Part shown: positions 1 to 11,244 of the stretch, in pieces
How the letters are laid out: every line of letters starts with the position of its first letter
Numbering within the stretch: the first letter of the stretch is position 1
Source: an uncultured Flavobacteriaceae bacterium
GTDB taxonomy: Bacteria > Bacteroidota > Bacteroidia > Flavobacteriales > Flavobacteriaceae
Length of the DNA stretch: 64,000 nt
Assembly: GCA_905181615.1 (NCBI GenBank)
Contig: CAJIYH010000002.1
Span: forward strand, 822,629-886,628
Direction: 5' to 3'
Notes under the pieces: generated by a model
Database searches by the model: none
The model's input: only the letters and a program-made list of their open reading frames with translations
Told to the model about the DNA's origin: nothing
Translations under genes and position numbers: made by a program

Positions 1-1
1 C

Positions 2-106
2 CAAGAGCATCATACCATTTTTGGGGGACATTTTCTGCAAGAAGATGCAGGACCAGAAATAGCGGAACATATGGTGAGATTCTACCTTAAAAATAAATTC
101 AAATAA
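2..106 (+). CDS. Haloalkane dehalogenase-like alpha/beta hydrolase, C-terminal end only
   Basis: The window opens inside a gene; only the last 34 codons and the TAA stop are present. The visible peptide contains GGHFLQEDAGPEIAEHM, which matches the catalytic-histidine segment near the C-terminus of haloalkane dehalogenases and close alpha/beta hydrolases (His, then a helix rich in acidic residues). In that family the His completes a Ser/Asp-His-acid triad; the nucleophile and oxyanion part lie outside the window, so dehalogenase activity itself cannot be confirmed. It converges on the lipoamide dehydrogenase gene with a 16-base gap and no evident terminator. A generic epoxide hydrolase-like or esterase relative remains possible. 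Confidence 0.6.
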   Translation, partial: QEHHTIFGGHFLQEDAGPEIAEHMVRFYLKNKFK

Positions 107-122
107 TTTTAACCCTTTTGAT

Positions 123-1526
123 TTAGATATGCAGCGGACGGTTTTCAGTAGCAGCTAGGGCTGCCTCTTTAACTGCTTCGGCATAGGTTGGGTGTGCATG
201 ACTCATTCGAGCAATATCCTCTGCAGATGCTCTAAATTCCATTGCAGTAACTGCTTCGGAAATTAAATCTGCTACTCGTGCGCCTACCATATGAACTCCT
301 AAAACTTCATCGGTTGCTGCATCAGCAAGGATTTTTACAAAACCATCGGTATCCATACTTGCGCGCGCGCGACCTAGAGCACGCATTGGGAATTGTCCAC
401 TTTTGTATTGAACGCCTCCCTCTTTGAGTTGTTCTTCTGTTTTACCTACAGAGGCAACCTCTGGCCATGTGTAAATTACATTGGGAATAAGGTTATAATC
501 GATATGTGGCTTCTGGCCTGCTAAAAACTCAGCCACCATAACGCCTTCTTCTTCTGCCTTATGAGCTAGCATGGTTCCTCGAACAACATCACCAATTGCA
601 TAAACATTTGAAGCCGTTGTTTGTAAATGGTCATTTACTTCTACTTGTCCACGCTCATTTAACTGAACACCTGCGGCTGCAGTATTTAGACCTGCTGTGT
701 AGGGTTTTCTACCTACAGATACTAAGCAGTAATCTCCTTCAAAGGAAACTTCTGCCCCTTTTTTGTCTTTAGCGGTAATTTGAACAGTATCTCCAGTTCG
801 TTCTACTTTATTTACGCCATGGGAAAGATAAAACTTAACCCCTTGTTTTTTTAATATTTTAGTTAACTCACGAGAACATGCGCTATCCATAGCGGGTGTA
901 ATTCGGTCTGCATATTCGATTACAGAAACATTTGCTCCTAATCTTCTATATACTTGCCCTAATTCTAATCCGATAACTCCACCACCTATAACCACAAGGT
1001 GTTTTGGGATTTCTTTTAACTCCAAAGCCTCTGTAGAAGTGATTACACGCTCTTTATCTACTGTGACGAATGGAAGTGTACTTGGTTTAGAACCCGTCGC
1101 AATGATGATGTTTTTAGCTTCGATGGTTTCTTTTTTGTCTCCACCAATTTCTATATGAGTTGCATCTACAAAACTTCCTAATCCTTGAAAAACGGTAATC
1201 TTGTTTTTATCCATTAAGAACTCAATTCCTTTTGTAGTTTGCTCAACAACCGAACGCTTACGCCCAATCATTTTTTCGAAATTGATATTAATGTCTCCAG
1301 AAATTTCAATTCCATGGGTATCGAAGTGCTTAACAGCATCTTCGTAATGATGTGAAGAGTCTAAAAGGGTTTTAGAAGGAATACATCCAACATTCAAACA
1401 GGTGCCTCCTAGGGTACTATACTTTTCTATTAAAGCTGTTTTCATTCCCAATTGAGAACAACGAATTGCAGCTACATAACCCCCAGGTCCAGATCCAATT
1501 ACAGCAACATCAAATTTACTCATCAT
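123..1526 (-). CDS. lpdA: Dihydrolipoyl dehydrogenase (E3 of 2-oxoacid dehydrogenase complexes)
   Basis: This 467-residue flavoprotein reoxidises dihydrolipoamide with NAD+ in the pyruvate and 2-oxoglutarate dehydrogenase complexes and the glycine cleavage system. The N-terminal FAD-binding motif GSGPGGYVAA (about 11-20) is followed by the redox disulfide GGTCLNVGCIPSK (Cys43 and Cys48), an NAD-binding GGGVIGLELG near residue 180, and the C-terminal catalytic pair in HAHPTYAEAVKE (His445, Glu450). Length and motifs are those of a full family member. The second Met (codon 2) may be the real start; the difference is one residue. A TAnnTTTG box lies 24 bases upstream. No E1/E2 genes are adjacent, so it is probably a shared E3. 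Confidence 0.96.
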   Translation of the reverse strand: MMSKFDVAVIGSGPGGYVAAIRCSQLGMKTALIEKYSTLGGTCLNVGCIPSKTLLDSSHHYEDAVKHFDTHGIEISGDININFEKMIGRKRSVVEQTTKGIEFLMDKNKITVFQGLGSFVDATHIEIGGDKKETIEAKNIIIATGSKPSTLPFVTVDKERVITSTEALELKEIPKHLVVIGGGVIGLELGQVYRRLGANVSVIEYADRITPAMDSACSRELTKILKKQGVKFYLSHGVNKVERTGDTVQITAKDKKGAEVSFEGDYCLVSVGRKPYTAGLNTAAAGVQLNERGQVEVNDHLQTTASNVYAIGDVVRGTMLAHKAEEEGVMVAEFLAGQKPHIDYNLIPNVIYTWPEVASVGKTEEQLKEGGVQYKSGQFPMRALGRARASMDTDGFVKILADAATDEVLGVHMVGARVADLISEAVTAMEFRASAEDIARMSHAHPTYAEAVKEAALAATENRPLHI

Positions 1527-1549
1527 TTATTTTTTAAAAAATTGCAATA

Positions 1550-1557
1550 CAAAAATA
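1550..1557 (-). promoter_or_regulatory. Predicted -7 box of the lpdA promoter
   Basis: Read on the minus strand this is TATTTTTG, an exact match to the Bacteroidota -7 element TAnnTTTG, 24 bases before the lpdA ATG. No clear TTTG -33 element is seen at the usual spacing, so the call rests on one box in AT-rich DNA. Confidence 0.4.
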
Positions 1558-1691
1558 CAAATGTTTCGTTCACTACCCTAGTATTTGAATTTTGATCTTT
1601 TAAAAAGTTTAATATCAATCAAACTATAGTTGAATTTGTTTCTTGCCTTCCTTCAAATAAAATTGTATTATTACACTTAATAATACTTTCA

Positions 1692-3137
1692 ATGCAGCAA
1701 CAAAAAAAACCTACCATATCCTTATGGGGAGCTTTAATTCCCGTCATCATTTTAGTTGTTTTTTTATCATTCAATGTTACCATCTACGGAGATGATGCAT
1801 TGGGTGGGTCCAATCAATTTATATTATTAATTGGAGCGGCGGTAGCGGCGGTAGTTGGTTTTAGAAATAAAGTCAGTTATGACTCCATGCTTGATGCAAT
1901 TGGTTCGAATCTTAAATCTACAACGGGTGCTATTCTTATTTTATTATTTGTTGGTGCCTTAGCTGGAACGTGGCTGTTAAGCGGTATTATTCCTGCTATG
2001 ATTTATTATGGTCTACAGATTTTGCACCCAAGTATTTTCTTACCTGCATGTATTATTATTTGTGCTATAATTTCGATTGCTACCGGAAGTAGTTGGACAA
2101 CATCAGCTACTGTTGGTATTGCTTTAATAGGAATTGGACGTGCACTAGACATTCCCGTTGGAATGGTAGCTGGTGCTGTAATATCAGGTGCATATTTTGG
2201 AGATAAACTCTCTCCGCTAAGCGATACAACAAATCTTGCACCAGCAATGGCAGGTTCGGATTTGTTTACACACATCAAATACATGATGCACACTACAGTG
2301 CCTAGTATTATAATTACCATGATCGTATTTCTAATTCTTGGTTTTTTTCAAAATACTTCGGGTGCAGCAGATACCGATGTTTTATTAACCAGCATAAAAG
2401 GAAGTTTTACGATAAATCTGTGGTTGTTTGTTGTCCCTATTTTTGTAATCTTTTTAATTATAAAAAAAACTCCCCCATTGGCTGCCCTGCTAGCAGGAAC
2501 TCTTTTGGGTGGACTTTTTGCTTTAATATTTCAACCCGATATAGTAGCAAAAATTGCAGGCGCAAACATCCTATCCCCAACCACTGCTTATCAAGGCGTT
2601 ATGAATGCCATCATTAGTGATATTAGTATAACCACGAGTAACGACTTATTAAACGAGTTGTTTAGTTCTGGAGGAATGAAAGGCATGCTTGGAACCATAT
2701 GGCTCATTATATGTGCCATGGTTTTTGGAGGGATTATGGATGCTATAGGCGGATTAAAAAAACTAAGTAACTCAATGCTTTCGATTGCACAATCTACCTT
2801 TCAACTTTTTGCAAGTACAGCAGCTTCTTGTGTCGTAATTAATTTAACAGCTTCGGATCAATATCTTTCGATTGTACTGCCCGGAAAGATGTTCAATAAA
2901 GCATTTGCTGATAAAGATTTAGCCCCAGAAAATTTAAGTAGAACACTTGAAGATGCCGGTACAGTAACTTCTGTATTGATTCCTTGGAATACTTGCGGAG
3001 CATATCAGTCTGGAGTTCTAGGAGTTGGCGTTGGAGAATATTTCATTTATGCAATATTTAATTGGCTAAGTCCGATCACAACCTTAATTTATGCATATTT
3101 TGGGATTAAAATTAGAAAACTAAGTGCTGTTAAATGA
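1692..3137 (+). CDS. nhaC: NhaC family Na+/H+ antiporter
   Basis: A 481-residue inner-membrane protein with about eleven or twelve hydrophobic segments spread along its whole length. The segment GDKLSPLSDTTNLAPAMAG (about 177-195) is the hallmark of the NhaC family, which exchanges external protons for internal sodium and helps pH and salt homeostasis. The full length matches the family. It stands alone, divergent from lpdA and 141 bases ahead of katG on the same strand; that gap contains a hairpin and an AT palindrome, so katG probably has its own promoter. Some members of this superfamily exchange malate/lactate or amino acids, so the substrate is inferred. Confidence 0.9.
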   Translation: MQQQKKPTISLWGALIPVIILVVFLSFNVTIYGDDALGGSNQFILLIGAAVAAVVGFRNKVSYDSMLDAIGSNLKSTTGAILILLFVGALAGTWLLSGIIPAMIYYGLQILHPSIFLPACIIICAIISIATGSSWTTSATVGIALIGIGRALDIPVGMVAGAVISGAYFGDKLSPLSDTTNLAPAMAGSDLFTHIKYMMHTTVPSIIITMIVFLILGFFQNTSGAADTDVLLTSIKGSFTINLWLFVVPIFVIFLIIKKTPPLAALLAGTLLGGLFALIFQPDIVAKIAGANILSPTTAYQGVMNAIISDISITTSNDLLNELFSSGGMKGMLGTIWLIICAMVFGGIMDAIGGLKKLSNSMLSIAQSTFQLFASTAASCVVINLTASDQYLSIVLPGKMFNKAFADKDLAPENLSRTLEDAGTVTSVLIPWNTCGAYQSGVLGVGVGEYFIYAIFNWLSPITTLIYAYFGIKIRKLSAVK

Positions 3138-3183
3138 GCTCTAGTCCTTTAAATTGATTAGTTATTTAAAATAGATTCAGACA

Positions 3184-3202
3184 GCATAAGATTTTCTTAT
3201 GC
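3184..3202 (+). other. Perfect 8-bp hairpin between nhaC and katG
   Basis: GCATAAGA, a TTT loop, then TCTTATGC. It lies 47 bases after the nhaC stop. There is no T-run after it, so it may be a 3' stabilising hairpin for nhaC mRNA or an operator; neither can be decided here. Confidence 0.4.
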
Positions 3203-3210
3203 ATCAGTAA

Positions 3211-3225
3211 TTATATTAAATATAA
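3211..3225. promoter_or_regulatory. 7-1-7 palindrome resembling a PerR/Fur-family operator
   Basis: TTATATT-A-AATATAA is a perfect 7-1-7 inverted repeat 53 bases before the katG start. The Bacillus PerR box is TTATAATnATTATAA, which differs at two positions per arm. PerR commonly represses peroxidase genes, so position and geometry fit. The site is pure A/T in an AT-rich genome, so chance is a serious alternative. Confidence 0.35.
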
Positions 3226-3269
3226 ATAGAGGAATGAACTCATATATATTTTGTTATTTTAAACTTTAA

Positions 3270-5484
<2,215 letters not shown>

Positions 5485-5527
5485 AAAACGCGCTTTTAAG
5501 ATTTTTTTTTAGAATCATTTTAAATTA

Positions 5528-5559
5528 AATAATTTTCCCTCGTGGGAAATTATTTTTTT
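5528..5559 (+). terminator. Rho-independent terminator after katG
   Basis: AATTTTCCC, loop TCGT, GGGAAATTA, then seven T residues, 44 bases past the katG stop. The stem has one bulged base. This fits an intrinsic terminator separating katG from ftsK. Confidence 0.75.
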
Positions 5560-5604
5560 AAGAGCGTTCCTAAATATTCAAACCGTTATTTCGAGCATTA
5601 TTTG

Positions 5605-5612
5605 TAAGTTTG
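5605..5612 (+). promoter_or_regulatory. Predicted -7 box ahead of ftsK
   Basis: TAAGTTTG matches TAnnTTTG, 16 bases before the ftsK ATG, implying a very short leader. It lies just after the katG terminator, where a new promoter is expected. The -33 element is not clear. Confidence 0.45.
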
Positions 5613-5628
5613 TACGAAGGTTTTATTT

Positions 5629-7977
5629 ATGACTGCAAAAAAATCAACTTCACCAAGAGTTCCTAAGTTTTCGGCTGCTTCGGAAGAAACTAAACGTACC
5701 CGTCAAATTTTGTTTGGAGGATTTTTAATTCTTATAAGTTTACTTCTGTTTATAGCCTTTACCTCCTACTTTTTTAGTTGGGAACAAGACCAAAGTACTT
5801 TAGGTGCCATGGGAGATCGTTCGGTTCAATCTGTGAATATACTTTCTAAGCTAGGCGCATGGGTTAGTGATTTCTTTATTTTTCAGCTGTTTGGCTTTTC
5901 TGCTTTCATATTAACTTACTTATTTTGTATAACAGGATTAGTGTATTTTTTTAACATCAACAAAAAACGTTTATTAAGACAATGGACCTGGGGATTATAC
6001 TACACCCTTTGGTTTGCTTTACTTTTTGGATATTATTCAAAAACATTCCCTTTGTTAAGTGGGGTAATGGGTTATGAAATTACTGATTTCATATCGGACT
6101 ATGTAGGTTCTATTGGTATGGGCGTAATTCTAATTTTTGGGAGTTTAGCTTTTGTAGTACTTCACTGGAAAATCACTCCAGAATCTATCATACTAAAAAT
6201 CAAACCCTTATTTGATAAAGAAAGAACAAAGGCAGAAGAAAATCTAGATGCACCTATTCAAAATAACTTTGAAGACGTTATAGAAATCAATAGTAATCAA
6301 GATAACCCTGAGCTAACGTTAGTTGATGAAACGAAAATTGAAGAAGAATCGCTTTCACCACCTGAAGAAAAGGTTGAAGAAACAGTAAAAGCTGAACCTA
6401 CTTTGGAAATTGAAATCAATACTGTTGAAGAAGATTTGGCTGAAAAAAATCTTTCGCAGAAACTCGTTGATAAATACGGAGCTTATGATCCAACTCTAGA
6501 ACTCAGTAAATTTGTATTCCCGACTTTAAACTTACTCAAAGACTACGGAGATGGAAGTATTACCATAAACCAAGAAGAGTTAGAGGCTAATAAAACAAAA
6601 ATTGTAGATACCCTCAAGAACTACAAAATTGAAATTGCACAAATAAAGGCAAATATAGGTCCCACAGTTACTTTATATGAAATTGTACCTGAAGCTGGAA
6701 TTCGTATTTCAAAAATAAAAAATCTAGAAGACGATATTGCTTTGTCACTTGCGGCATTAGGGATTCGTATAATTGCCCCTATTCCTGGAAAAGGAACTAT
6801 TGGAATTGAAGTGCCAAATCAAAACCCGAGTATTGTATCGATGCGTTCTGTGATAGCTTCCAAAAAATTTCAAGATGCAGAAATGGAACTTCCTATTGCC
6901 ATTGGAAAAACAATAAGTAATGAAACTTTTGTAGTTGATTTAGCTAAAATGCCTCACCTTTTGATGGCAGGTGCTACCGGACAAGGTAAGTCTGTAGGGC
7001 TTAATGCAGTTTTAACTTCACTTCTTTACAAAAAGCATCCTGCTGAAGTGAAATTTGTATTGGTTGATCCAAAGAAAGTTGAATTAAATATTTACAATAA
7101 AATTGAACGTCATTATTTAGCAAAACTTCCCGATTCGGAAGATGCAATAATTACAGACAACACTAAAGTTATCCATACACTAAACTCACTTTGCATTGAG
7201 ATGGATAACCGATATGAGCTGCTCAAAAATGGAATGTGTCGCAATATAAAAGAATATAATACCAAGTTTAAGGCACGCAAATTAAACCCTGATGATGGAC
7301 ATGTCTTTCTTCCATATATTGTTTTGGTAGTAGATGAGTTTGCCGATTTAATAATGACTGCTGGAAAAGAAGTAGAAACACCAATCGCTCGATTAGCGCA
7401 GTTAGCAAGAGCAATCGGAATTCACTTAATCATTGCAACACAACGTCCTTCTGTAAATGTAATTACAGGACTTATAAAAGCCAATTTTCCTGCTCGAATT
7501 GCTTTTCGAGTAACCTCTAAAATCGACTCTAGAACTATTTTAGACAGCGGTGGAGCTGATCAATTAATTGGTCGAGGGGACATGCTTTATACACAGGGAA
7601 ATGATCTTACTAGAATTCAGTGTGCTTTTGTTGACACCCCTGAAGTAGAGCGCATTGTAGAATATATAGGTGGACAAAAAGCCTACGCTAATGCACATTT
7701 ACTTCCTGAATTTATTGGTGAAGAAACTAAAGGCTTGGATATTGACATTAACGATCGAGATACCTTATTTAGAGATGCAGCAGAAGTAATCGTTACCGCG
7801 CAACAAGGTTCCGCTTCTTTACTTCAACGCAAACTGAAATTAGGTTATAACAGAGCTGGACGAATCGTAGATCAGATGGAAGCGGCAGGAATAGTTGGAC
7901 CCTTTGAAGGAAGTAAAGCAAGACAGGTTTTAGTTCCCGATTTGACTTCTTTGGAACAGTTATTGAATAATGAATAA
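5629..7977 (+). CDS. ftsK: DNA translocase FtsK
   Basis: A 782-residue septal motor that pumps chromosome DNA through the closing division septum toward dif sites. Residues about 25-190 hold four or five transmembrane helices, followed by an acidic linker (about 195-275) rich in Glu, then the alpha/beta motor. Walker A is GATGQGKS (about 448-455) and Walker B is IVLVVDEFADL (about 563-573). The last 65 residues form the gamma winged helix (ASLLQRKLKLGYNRAGRIVDQ) that reads the polar DNA signals. The linker is short, as is usual in Bacteroidota. The stop overlaps the start of the lolA-like gene by 8 bases, so ftsK heads a compact run with lolA, lptF/G and ribB. Confidence 0.95.
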   Translation: MTAKKSTSPRVPKFSAASEETKRTRQILFGGFLILISLLLFIAFTSYFFSWEQDQSTLGAMGDRSVQSVNILSKLGAWVSDFFIFQLFGFSAFILTYLFCITGLVYFFNINKKRLLRQWTWGLYYTLWFALLFGYYSKTFPLLSGVMGYEITDFISDYVGSIGMGVILIFGSLAFVVLHWKITPESIILKIKPLFDKERTKAEENLDAPIQNNFEDVIEINSNQDNPELTLVDETKIEEESLSPPEEKVEETVKAEPTLEIEINTVEEDLAEKNLSQKLVDKYGAYDPTLELSKFVFPTLNLLKDYGDGSITINQEELEANKTKIVDTLKNYKIEIAQIKANIGPTVTLYEIVPEAGIRISKIKNLEDDIALSLAALGIRIIAPIPGKGTIGIEVPNQNPSIVSMRSVIASKKFQDAEMELPIAIGKTISNETFVVDLAKMPHLLMAGATGQGKSVGLNAVLTSLLYKKHPAEVKFVLVDPKKVELNIYNKIERHYLAKLPDSEDAIITDNTKVIHTLNSLCIEMDNRYELLKNGMCRNIKEYNTKFKARKLNPDDGHVFLPYIVLVVDEFADLIMTAGKEVETPIARLAQLARAIGIHLIIATQRPSVNVITGLIKANFPARIAFRVTSKIDSRTILDSGGADQLIGRGDMLYTQGNDLTRIQCAFVDTPEVERIVEYIGGQKAYANAHLLPEFIGEETKGLDIDINDRDTLFRDAAEVIVTAQQGSASLLQRKLKLGYNRAGRIVDQMEAAGIVGPFEGSKARQVLVPDLTSLEQLLNNE

Positions 7978-8623
7978 TCAAAAACAACAACGCATGCGTT
8001 TTATTTTCTTATTATTAGGATGCTCTACCGTAGCTTTAGCTCAAGGTCCTGAACAGGCAAAGTATTTATTAAATCAAGTTTCCGTTGAAATCAAAAAACA
8101 AAAAAATCTTCGTTTGGAATTTCAATATGTTTTGGAAAATAAAGAAGAGCAGATAAAACAAGAAACTGAAGGAAAAGTTACACTTGCTGGAGACCAATAT
8201 AAATTAGAGTTTTTGGAAGTTATTCAACTTTTTGATGGTAAAAAAACATATACAATTGTTCCTGAAAACGAAGAAATCACGGTCAGTATTCCAGAAGAAG
8301 GAGAAGCAATAAGTGTTAATCCCTCTAAGTTGTTAAGCTTCTATGAAGAAGGTTACGATTATCATTGGGATATAAGTCAACGAGTTATGGGAAGGTATAT
8401 TCAATTTGTTAAATTGATCCCATCAGAAGAAAACGAAGACATTCAATACCTATTGCTAGGGATTGATGTCGCTAAAAACTCTATTTACAGATTAATTGAA
8501 ATTGGAAACAATAAAACAACGACTACCTTAACGATAATTAACCAGGAAGAAAACATAAGTCTTCCTGAGGATTATTTTGAATTTAACAGTTCTGAATACC
8601 CTAATTTCTATATCAATAATTAA
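7970..8623 (+). CDS. LolA-like outer-membrane lipoprotein carrier, periplasmic
   Basis: A 217-residue secreted protein with an N-terminal signal (RFIFLLLGCSTVALA, cleavage near AQG). The mature part has the LolA pattern: AKYLLNQVSVEIKKQKNLRLEF, then alternating beta strands (TEGKVTLAGDQYKLEF, VIQLFDGKKTYTIVPE) that would form the open half-barrel binding lipoprotein acyl chains. LolA ferries lipoproteins from LolCDE to the outer membrane. The start overlaps ftsK; the in-frame ATG at 7994 (codon 9) would give a more typical signal peptide and is a good alternative. The ftsK-lolA order is common in Flavobacteriia and many other bacteria, which supports the call. Sequence identity to enterobacterial LolA is low. 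Confidence 0.85.
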   Translation: MNNQKQQRMRFIFLLLGCSTVALAQGPEQAKYLLNQVSVEIKKQKNLRLEFQYVLENKEEQIKQETEGKVTLAGDQYKLEFLEVIQLFDGKKTYTIVPENEEITVSIPEEGEAISVNPSKLLSFYEEGYDYHWDISQRVMGRYIQFVKLIPSEENEDIQYLLLGIDVAKNSIYRLIEIGNNKTTTTLTIINQEENISLPEDYFEFNSSEYPNFYINN

Positions 8624-8626
8624 CAA

Positions 8627-10090
8627 ATGAAAATTTTAGATCGCTATATTTTAGTATCCTACATTCAGCGCTTATTAAGTGTTTTTGTGATTCTAATGTT
8701 GATCTTTATCATTCAGACAATTTGGTTGTTTATAGATGAATTTGCTGGAAAAGGAATTGATATAGGGACTATTTTAAAATTCTTATTGTACTACTCCCCT
8801 AAGCTTGTTCCATTGGTACTTCCATTATCGGTTTTACTCGCTTCCATAATGACCTATGGAACATTTGCAGAAAATTATGAGTTTGCCGCTATGAAATCTA
8901 CTGGGATTTCTTTACAAAGGGCGATGCTTGGGCTAGTGATTTTTCACTTTTTCTTAGGAATAGGAAGCTTTTATTTCTCCAATTACATAATACCCTTTAC
9001 TGAAGTAAAATCATTCAACCTAAGAAGGAATTTAGCCAAATTGAAACCCGCCTTAGCTATAACCGAAGGAATATTCAATGATTTAGGACAGATGAATATT
9101 AAGGTGAGCGACAAATATGGAAATGAAGATCGGTTTTTAAAAAATGTTCTGATCCATGAAAAAACTCCAAGTTTAAAAAACAACATAGTAATTAAAGCTG
9201 CATCAGGAGAATTAAAGAGTGCCGAAATCAGTGATCAGCTTCAGTTGGTTCTTTTCGACGGAAATCGATATGAAGAGGTTGATCCTAAAAAGCAAGAAGA
9301 TAAAAAGAGAATTCCGCACAGTAAAGTAAACTTTGAACGTTATGTAATGAATATTGATTTGTCTCAATTCAATAATATTGATCTAACAAAGGAAGATTAT
9401 AAAAGTACTTTTAGAATGCAAAAAGTAGATGAACTGGATGTTAGTATTGATTCTTTAGAAATAAAGTATGTTGATGTTAGAAAGTCATTTGCCAATAACT
9501 TTGTGAAAACAAATGGCATAAACATATTAAAGTACGAAAAAAGAGACAGCATTGTTAACGATTCAATAGTAAATCATTTCAATAACCCGTTGAACTTCAT
9601 GACTGCAGAAAAGTATTTTAGACACAAACAAGTGCTCTACACTACTTTGATGAATATTAAAGGAATCAATCAAAGTATTGAGAGTAAAAAGAAGGTGTTT
9701 TTTATTCACCAAAAATTAATAAACCTGCACAAGAGCTCTTTCCATGATAAATACACAATGGGGTTTGGTGTGTTTTTCTTATTCTTAATCGGAGCAGCTC
9801 TTGGAGCAATTATTAGAAAAGGTGGATTGGGACTTCCGGTAGTTTTAGCGATACTTATATTCCTCTCCTATCACTACATCAGTCTCTTTGGTAAAAATGC
9901 AGCAGAAGACAGCAGCATAAGCCCTTTTGCAGGTAGTTGGATATCAGTTGTGATAATTGGTGTTTTTGCATTATACCTAACTAAACAAGCTTCTGTTGAC
10001 CGAGGTATAGCTAACTTTGACCGAATACAGCTGCCACTACTTAAGTTAATTAATAGAATTAAAGAAAATAAATATTTCAAGAAATCATAA
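8627..10090 (+). CDS. LptF/LptG (YjgP/YjgQ) family permease of lipopolysaccharide export
   Basis: A 487-residue membrane protein with the family layout: three N-terminal transmembrane helices (about 12-115), a long periplasmic beta-rich region (about 130-370), and three C-terminal helices (about 380-455). LILDRYI..SYIQRLL near the start and KLVPLVLPLSVLLASIMTYGTFAENYEFAAMKSTGISLQR around residue 60-95 are typical; the latter is the coupling region toward the LptB ATPase. LptF and LptG with LptB pull lipopolysaccharide from the inner membrane. Only 3 bases separate it from the lolA-like gene and 4 from ribB. Which of F or G it represents cannot be told from this window. The periplasmic domain is longer than in proteobacterial members. 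Confidence 0.9.
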   Translation: MKILDRYILVSYIQRLLSVFVILMLIFIIQTIWLFIDEFAGKGIDIGTILKFLLYYSPKLVPLVLPLSVLLASIMTYGTFAENYEFAAMKSTGISLQRAMLGLVIFHFFLGIGSFYFSNYIIPFTEVKSFNLRRNLAKLKPALAITEGIFNDLGQMNIKVSDKYGNEDRFLKNVLIHEKTPSLKNNIVIKAASGELKSAEISDQLQLVLFDGNRYEEVDPKKQEDKKRIPHSKVNFERYVMNIDLSQFNNIDLTKEDYKSTFRMQKVDELDVSIDSLEIKYVDVRKSFANNFVKTNGINILKYEKRDSIVNDSIVNHFNNPLNFMTAEKYFRHKQVLYTTLMNIKGINQSIESKKKVFFIHQKLINLHKSSFHDKYTMGFGVFFLFLIGAALGAIIRKGGLGLPVVLAILIFLSYHYISLFGKNAAEDSSISPFAGSWISVVIIGVFALYLTKQASVDRGIANFDRIQLPLLKLINRIKENKYFKKS

Positions 10091-10094
10091 AGGA

Positions 10095-11243
10095 ATGTCA
10101 AAAGATAAATTAGATGCTATTGCAGATGCCATAGAAGCCATTAAAAATGGTGAAATTATCATTGTAGTTGATGACGACAATAGAGAAAATGAGGGAGATT
10201 TCGTAGCTGCTGCAGAAAAAATAACTCCCGAAATGATTAATTTCATGGCTACCCATGGTCGGGGTTTAATCTGCGCTCCATTGACCGAAAAGCGTTGTGC
10301 CGAATTGAATCTTCATCGCATGGTAGATAACAACACAGATCCATTAGAAACAGCGTTTACAGTTTCTGTAGACTTAAAAGGAAATGGAGTTACAACTGGA
10401 ATATCGGCAAGTGATCGATCCAAAACTGTATCTGCTTTAACAGACGCCACTACCCAACCACACCAACTATCTAGACCTGGACATATCTTTCCGTTAATTG
10501 CCAAAGAAGGCGGCGTGCTCAGAAGAACAGGACATACTGAAGCTGCTATTGACTTTGCTCGTTTAGCAGGAATGAAACCCGCTGGAGTAATTGTCGAAAT
10601 AATGAATGAAGATGGAACCATGGCTAGGCTTCCACAATTGCTAGAAGTTGCTGATAAATTTAATCTGAAATTGGTTTCTATCGAAGATTTAGTTTCTTAC
10701 AGAATGCAGCATGATAGTTTAATTCTAAAGCGAGCTGATACAGAAATTCAAACTCGTTTTGGAGAATTTAGATTAAGAGCATACCAACAAACTACAAACA
10801 GCCAAGTTCATGTAGCCCTAACCAAAGGAACATGGGATGAAAGCGAAGGTGTTCTTACGCGTATTAACTCTTCTCAGATCAATAATGATATTTTGAGTAT
10901 GTTAGCCGGATCTAACAACGGTAAAAATTACTTACAATCTTATTTAGATGATATTTTTGGATTAATAAATTCGGAAGGTAAAGGCGCTGTTATTTTTATA
11001 AATCAAGCGCAACAATCAGAAAACTTACTCGCAAGAATAACCGAATTGACTGCCATTCAACTTCAAGGAGAACATCACAAAGTACCTCCAATGAAAATGG
11101 ATTACAAAGATTTTGGTATTGGCGCCCAAATACTTCATGATTTAAGAATCAGTAAACTCAAAGTAATCACAAACTCGAATCAGGGACCACGGGTAGGAAT
11201 TACAGGCTATGGACTAGAAATTATGGAGTATATAAACTACTAA
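10095..11243 (+). CDS. ribB: 3,4-dihydroxy-2-butanone 4-phosphate synthase with degenerate GTP cyclohydrolase II-like tail
   Basis: Riboflavin biosynthesis enzyme making the four-carbon precursor from ribulose 5-phosphate. Residues 1-200 are a complete RibB domain: VVDDDNRENEGDFVAAAEK (acidic metal/substrate loop), THGRGLICAPLT, HIFPLIAKEGGVLRRTGHTEA and the terminal PQLLEVADKF. Residues about 205-382 align in order with GTP cyclohydrolase II (RFGEFRLRAY at the start, DFGIGAQILHDLRISKLKVITNS near the end). The zinc ligands are missing: where active RibA enzymes have a Cys and the pair CxC after RVHSE, this protein has RINSSQINND and AGSNNG, with no cysteine. It is therefore probably only a synthase, and a separate RibA is needed elsewhere. 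It is the last gene of the ftsK run. Confidence 0.92.
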   Translation: MSKDKLDAIADAIEAIKNGEIIIVVDDDNRENEGDFVAAAEKITPEMINFMATHGRGLICAPLTEKRCAELNLHRMVDNNTDPLETAFTVSVDLKGNGVTTGISASDRSKTVSALTDATTQPHQLSRPGHIFPLIAKEGGVLRRTGHTEAAIDFARLAGMKPAGVIVEIMNEDGTMARLPQLLEVADKFNLKLVSIEDLVSYRMQHDSLILKRADTEIQTRFGEFRLRAYQQTTNSQVHVALTKGTWDESEGVLTRINSSQINNDILSMLAGSNNGKNYLQSYLDDIFGLINSEGKGAVIFINQAQQSENLLARITELTAIQLQGEHHKVPPMKMDYKDFGIGAQILHDLRISKLKVITNSNQGPRVGITGYGLEIMEYINY

Positions 11244-11244
11244 A

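Noticed and set aside
10081..10095. An FMN riboswitch ahead of ribB
   Set aside because: Only 4 bases separate ribB from the preceding gene; there is no room for a riboswitch.
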